A stretch of DNA of 10,683 nucleotides, taken from assembly GCA_903813345.2 (NCBI GenBank), contig CAIIXF020000012.1, forward strand, positions 5,687,318 to 5,698,000. Direction: 5' to 3'. Shown piece by piece: positions 7,226-10,683 of this stretch. The position numbers and the translations under genes were made by a program. Source of the DNA: Owenia fusiformis (lineage: Eukaryota > Annelida > Polychaeta > Sabellida > Oweniidae). The notes under the pieces were generated by a model. That model saw nothing but the letters and a program-made list of their open reading frames with translations. It did no database searches and had not been told where the DNA came from. Position 1 is the stretch's first letter, and each line of letters opens with the position of its first letter.

Positions 7226-7857
7226 CAGGGTGTCAAATAAGTCTGTTCTCCCCCCTTAACTTTTTCAATTCAGGAATAATATAGGGTTGGTATATATCAC
7301 CTTAAAGGGAATTTAATTTGCTGGTCACACACCAAATTTCAGAATGATTGGTTAAATTCCAAATTTTTTAGAGTATTTTTAGTGATGTCCATATTTCACT
7401 TTTTTAATAGTCTGTATGTCTCCCCCAGCAGCCCAGATGGCCTCAATTCTACGAGGATATGATCCTGTATAAATCATTCTGAACATTTTTTTTGGGCTGT
7501 TATCAACTATTTTGTGATTAAAGATGCCCCTGCTTCAAAGGCTCCCCTGAATGTAACACATTTTACTCTGTAACGATATTGAAAAACATCAAAATCACCC
7601 AATGTTGGCATTGTCACTGCGGATCAACTTTTCACTTTTCATTCACTATTACCTGGTAATTTTACTTGTTTTGACGTAATCAAAGGTCAACTACAACCTT
7701 ACAAGAAACATTGTAGCAATTTTATTAGGAGGAGTTTATGATTGATTTTTTGAGGGTGATCAGCATTTTCCATAAGCTTCAAAATGATATATGGGAAAGT
7801 ATGATTTCTTTAAAGATAAAAAAGTTAAGGGGGAGAATAGACTTATTTGACACCCTG
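7226..7857. mobile_element. Tc1/mariner-type element, 632 bp, internally deleted, TA target
   Basis: The terminal inverted repeats of about 40 bp (7226-7265 / 7818-7857) begin CAGGGTGTCAAATAAGTCT and continue with a pyrimidine run CTCCCCC TTAACTTTTT; they differ by one substitution and one extra C. Copy A preserves the empty site: ...CGCACTGTATATCAAG at about 733-749. Here it reads CGCACTG-TT-element-TA-TTTCAAG, meaning insertion at a TA with one later T/A change in the left duplicate (7224-7225) and an intact right TA (7858-7859). Inside, a minus-strand remnant resembles the C-terminus of a Tc1-type transposase, so the element is probably a deletion derivative. Confidence 0.88.
7379..7531 (-). 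pseudogene. Remnant of Tc1/mariner transposase C-terminus
   Basis: On the minus strand an open frame of about 51 codons ends at TAA (7379-7381) and includes KKMFRMIYTGSYPRRIEAIW followed by AAGGDIQT. Tc1-family transposases commonly end in a segment of the form S-x-P-R-R-(hydrophobic)-x-A-V-I-x-A-x-G-G, which this fits. No DDE catalytic residues, helix-turn-helix DNA-binding region or nuclear localisation signal are present in the 632-bp element, and an in-frame stop lies at 7532-7534. It is a dead fragment. The identification rests on one short motif and its location between Tc1-like inverted repeats. Confidence 0.5.
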
Positions 7858-8271
7858 TATTTCAAGTGCCAAGTGTCAATGAGTCACTTTTTGACAAGTA
7901 TTATATTGTCAACTGATGACTCAAATTAACTGAATATTTTTAAAAAGTAGTCGAAGAGTATCTTGAGCAAGGTGCAAAAATATAAAAAGATCAAGTAAAT
8001 CTTATGTAATACTTAGAAATTCAATATAGCATGTCATAATGTCCCAACGCAATATACAACTTCAAAGCGTTTGTACCAAAAATAAGAAGCAATTTGACAA
8101 GTAATTTCTTAGCAAAAGATAAACCGAATTCTTCACTTGAGGCACCTTAGGGGTAGAATGATATATGTAAGAGATTGGTCTCACATTATGTGTGTATTTT
8201 AGAATTAAAGACATTATGTCAAAATAACCAAATCAATGTAAAAGTCACTAATAAATCCATTTCCTAATATA

Positions 8272-8619
8272 CAGGGTGTCCGGAAAGTGACAATACAAAT
8301 GCACTAATTTCATTAGATTTACCTGTTCTGAGATGGAATTGCTACAGATTGTAGAATGACATTATAACAATATATCCTGCAACTGTCGTGACAAATTGTT
8401 TCAAAACAAAAAAAAGAGTTGTAAGTACTTTAAATATTGTTACTAAAACAGTACTAAAATAATACATTATTTTTCACAAAATTAGTACTTAAATATCACT
8501 CAAGAAGTAATCAATTAGCACTCTGGCAAACAGTGCACTCATGAGTACTCATTTCTTGAGTACTGATTTAGTACTGATTTTGTACTAATTTAGTACTCGG
8601 CATATCTCCCTGTGTACAG
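8272..8619. mobile_element. Copy-B-specific segment with one mariner-like terminus
   Basis: At the exact point where the copies diverge, copy B reads TA then CAGGGTGTCCGGAAAGTGAC. CAGGGTGTCC is a common start of mariner/Tc1-type elements and shares its first nine bases with the element at 7226. I found no matching inverted terminus; CTCCCTG at 8606-8612 is the only faint candidate. The segment replaces 3790-3955 of copy A, so a deletion also occurred on one side. It ends near the GTACT-rich tract. It could be a solo transposon end or a rearranged element. Confidence 0.4.
8425..8597 (+). repeat. GTACT-rich tract with 11-bp tandem repeat
   Basis: Eight GTACT words occur at 8425, 8451, 8485, 8545, 8560, 8571, 8582 and 8593. 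The last four are spaced by exactly 11 bases as units GTACTGATTTA, GTACTGATTTT, GTACTAATTTA and GTACTCGG. The earlier ones are irregular. Confidence 0.8.
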
Positions 8620-8896
8620 AGGTCTCATATCAGAGCTCCAGTATGGGAATTTTTGACATGTTATCTTGAATTTATTAGTACACACAGAATAATTACTTGA
8701 TCTTTTTCATATTTTACAACTGGCTAATGATACTCTTAGGCTACTTTGTCCAAGCTTGGATAATCAGAAGCCGAGATAATACTTGTCAAAAAGTGGCTTA
8801 ACTTTTTTACACCCGATATATAAATATAAACTTGGTTAAAACAAAAACTGTACTTTGCTCATATGTTGTGACTTATGTAGCTTTTTGTGGTTTCAG

Positions 8897-9085
8897 TAAT
8901 GTGTCTTCCCCTAACCGACCCGGTAAATGGTAAGGTAGTCGTACCGGTACAATGCTATTATCCTGAATGCACAGCAACTGTTGAATGTAATGAATCTTAC
9001 GAACCAAAACCAAAACTTGCTTCAAAAGTGAAATGCAAACCAAATGGAATGTGGAACAAAGGAATCGCAGCATGCTTTAAAATAG
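8897..9085 (+). CDS. CCP/sushi-like domain exon, copy B, phase 1-1
   Basis: A 189-nt exon, 4663 bp downstream of its paralogue, with acceptor TTTTTGTGGTTTCAG and donor ATAG|GTAATG, both phase 1. It encodes about 63 residues: (V)MCLPLTDPVNGKVVVP, then QCYYPEC, VECNESY, VKCKPNGMW and GIAACFKI. All six cysteines, the NG turn and the Trp of the CCP fold are kept, and two residues (PV) are inserted before the second cysteine. Against copy A about 25 of 61 residues differ, while only one codon change is clearly synonymous (ACC/ACT in A-T-V). Many replacements are to lysine, making the predicted net charge about +3. With no frameshift or stop and both splice sites intact, it looks functional. The two exons could splice together directly, because phase 1 to phase 1 gives no stop. 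Confidence 0.85.
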
Positions 9086-9813
9086 GTAATGACATTTTGA
9101 CAGTTTATTAAAATATGAAAATAATGAAAAAATAAATTCACATGATGTGTAAAGATAAATCTTTCGCTATTTGTGATATATCGCTATCATTATAGCTAGG
9201 CATATAATTTGTAAACATTATATTGATATTTTAGTTGATGCTTCTTCAGTTAGCAGTTGTTCTTTGGATAACTTGATTACTCTGAAATCGTTCCTATGTC
9301 ACTTGTTCCAACATCACAATCAGTAAATGTCTATTTATGGGACACACATTGTAGCTGGCGCTTAAAAAGAACTGTTTCAACAAAGCAATATTGAAAAGAA
9401 AAGCTCTAAATCTAGCTCCCTCTAAATATAATATTTTCCATTCGATTCTAGCATGGCATAATACCAAATCCATACGTTTGGAGACTAAGCGATTAAATCA
9501 TTTAGCGATTTTATAAATAAAATCATTTATTTGTACTGGACTCTTGCAAACACCTTTAAATAAGAAAGATTGAGACACAATGGACGAAGATATTAAAGAC
9601 CTCTTCTATCCTGCAATTTATTCAGCTTGAATACCTGATAATCCAATCCCGTTCAAAAATTACAAATGGATATTGGATCCTTTGACACAAAGATGATTGT
9701 AGTAACATGAATCGGTCATTTCAGCTTATATACAAGATTAGCCTTGCCCAAATCGGTAGTTTTTTACTTATCTGTTCTTGAATTATTACTGCCTTGTACA
9801 ATCCAATACGTCT

Positions 9814-9843
9814 CCGCTGATGTTATGCCGAGTTATTCAGCGG
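9814..9843. repeat. Short inverted repeat CCGCTGA-N16-TCAGCGG, copy B
   Basis: Copy-B version of the hairpin at 5108-5137, both arms intact. Confidence 0.5.
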
Positions 9844-10169
9844 TTTTGAGATTTCCATAATACCTACGTCATCAAATCTATCGCAAAACCTTATCGCTTG
9901 ACAAGATAGCATGGACATTGGACACGCCGTGTGACTTCAGGCAAATTGACCAATCAAAACGTTATTAGGTTGACCTGCATAAACAAAGCAAACTTTACAT
10001 CTGCGATTTGAAATTCAATGATTTTATCGAGTGTTTCTTTAGAGTTACAATATATATATTATGTAATTAAATGTACATGGGAATGTAAGAGTCATTAATA
10101 AAATACATTAAATCATGCGATTCAATGTTGATTTAAAATTGATTTATGTATAAGATAATTAGAAAAAGG

Positions 10170-10683
10170 ATTATTTGAAATGAACCATCTCATGGGCCAG
10201 TTTTCATATCATTTCAAGCATGATATTCGCTGTAACGATCTTTATCTTTAGTCACAGTAATTTGATTAGTACCATCTCATTAATATATTCACAGGCTGAT
10301 ATCGAAAAATGTGTACGCTGTGACGGAGCATGCTATTTTGCAAAGTAACACTAAGAAACCAACACAATTTAAGTTTTACTCATATGTTTCGCTATACTAA
10401 GAAAACTACTTACTCCATGCAATGGATGTATCATTTGCGTGTAACTTTTAACTTCAATTTGAAGTCCAACAACGATGAGAGTAAAAGCTATTGAAAACGG
10501 CGCCGCAGTATCATACCATAAAATTTACAATTTATTTTCATATGACACACGGATAAGGCGTTACTGGTCCGAGGATAAGCTCTATCTCAATAGGTATGAT
10601 TAGTGTGAACTTTTTATTTCTGAGAATTATTAGTTAGTCGTGGTTATTACTTATGGAAAACACATAAAGTATTCTTTCTAAGT
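10170..10683. other. Downstream of copy B, no gene seen
   Basis: After AAGATAATTAGAAAAAGG the sequence matches nothing else in the window. An acceptor-like TATTCACAG at about 10294 is followed by a frame reading ADIEKCVRCDGACYFAK then a stop. The phase does not fit the upstream CCP exon (phase 1 gives an immediate TGA), so I do not call an exon. The rest is AT-rich with no recognised motif. Confidence 0.55.

Larger units (their letters stand above)
6649..8245 (+). repeat. Tandem duplication, copy B, block I
   Basis: Counterpart of 25-1091, starting TTCTCCATACAAGAATAACATGCG. It lacks about 140 bp present in copy A at 138-278 and carries the 632-bp transposon at 7226-7857. With those removed the two copies remain collinear with roughly 10% differences, up to AAAGTCAC at 8241, where copy A enters its extra 2.67-kb segment. 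Confidence 0.9.
8620..10145 (+). repeat. Tandem duplication, copy B, block III
   Basis: Counterpart of 3956-5426 with about 4% intron divergence. It contains the second CCP-like exon (8897-9085). It has 37 extra bases after about 9298 (GTCACTTGTTCCAACATCAC onward), and small indels near 9999 and 10053 where ATCTGC and a TATATAT extension are present. Apart from the exon it reads as intron. Confidence 0.95.

Noticed and set aside
7738-7929. 63-codon plus-strand frame
   Set aside because: It straddles the right end of the Tc1/mariner-type element and the flanking intron, so it is a chance fusion of transposon TIR and host sequence.
8606-8612. CTCCCTG as the right terminus of the element starting at 8272
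   Set aside because: Only about five bases pair with CAGGG, and the next bases do not continue the inverted repeat; no target duplication is evident.
10294-10347. Cysteine-rich mini-exon ADIEKCVRCDGACYFAK
   Set aside because: Entering in phase 1 from the CCP exon gives an immediate TGA; in phase 0 it stops after 17 codons. There is no paralogous copy for comparison.

Overview
This is AT-rich animal nuclear DNA (roughly two-thirds A+T by eye) with no long open reading frame. It looks intronic: two short, phase-symmetric exons of a complement-control-protein (CCP/sushi) type lie in kilobases of non-coding sequence scattered with non-autonomous DNA transposons. The exon style (CPPLTDP...G..V...C..GY...C..NG.W...C) and the transposon types suggest a marine invertebrate such as an echinoderm, hemichordate, cephalochordate, tunicate or cnidarian. 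I cannot name a species.

The window holds two tandem copies of one unit. Copy A runs from about 25 to 6438 and copy B from about 6649 to 10169. They align as block I (A 25-1091 / B 6649-8245, about 10% different apart from indels), a short bridge (A 3757-3789 / B 8240-8271), block III (A 3956-5426 / B 8620-10145, about 4% different) and a short block IV (A 6415-6438 / B 10146-10169). Copy A alone has a 2.67-kb segment (about 1086-3757) and a 1-kb segment (5427-6414). Copy B alone has a 632-bp Tc1/mariner-type element (7226-7857) and a 350-bp segment starting with a transposon-like terminus (8272-8619).

Coding content: block III of each copy carries one CCP-like exon (4234-4416 and 8897-9085), phase 1-1 with clean AG/GT borders. 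Block I may carry a second, shorter phase 1-1 exon (423-524), whose copy-B counterpart (6911-7011) has lost one base and is out of frame.

Mobile DNA: a 434-bp PIF/Harbinger-type MITE with TTA target duplication (1249-1682) lies 29 bp from a 1.5-kb foldback element with TA target duplication (1712-3210). The foldback arms are CpG-rich and built of AACGCT/ACCGCT words, in places phased at about one DNA helical turn.

Main finding: the CCP exon differs between copies at about 34 of 183 positions, with only one clearly synonymous codon change, while the introns on both sides differ at only about 4%. This inverts the usual pattern and is a signature of strong diversifying selection on a duplicated recognition-type domain, or of homogenised introns around a protected variable exon. 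The two domains also have opposite predicted net charge.
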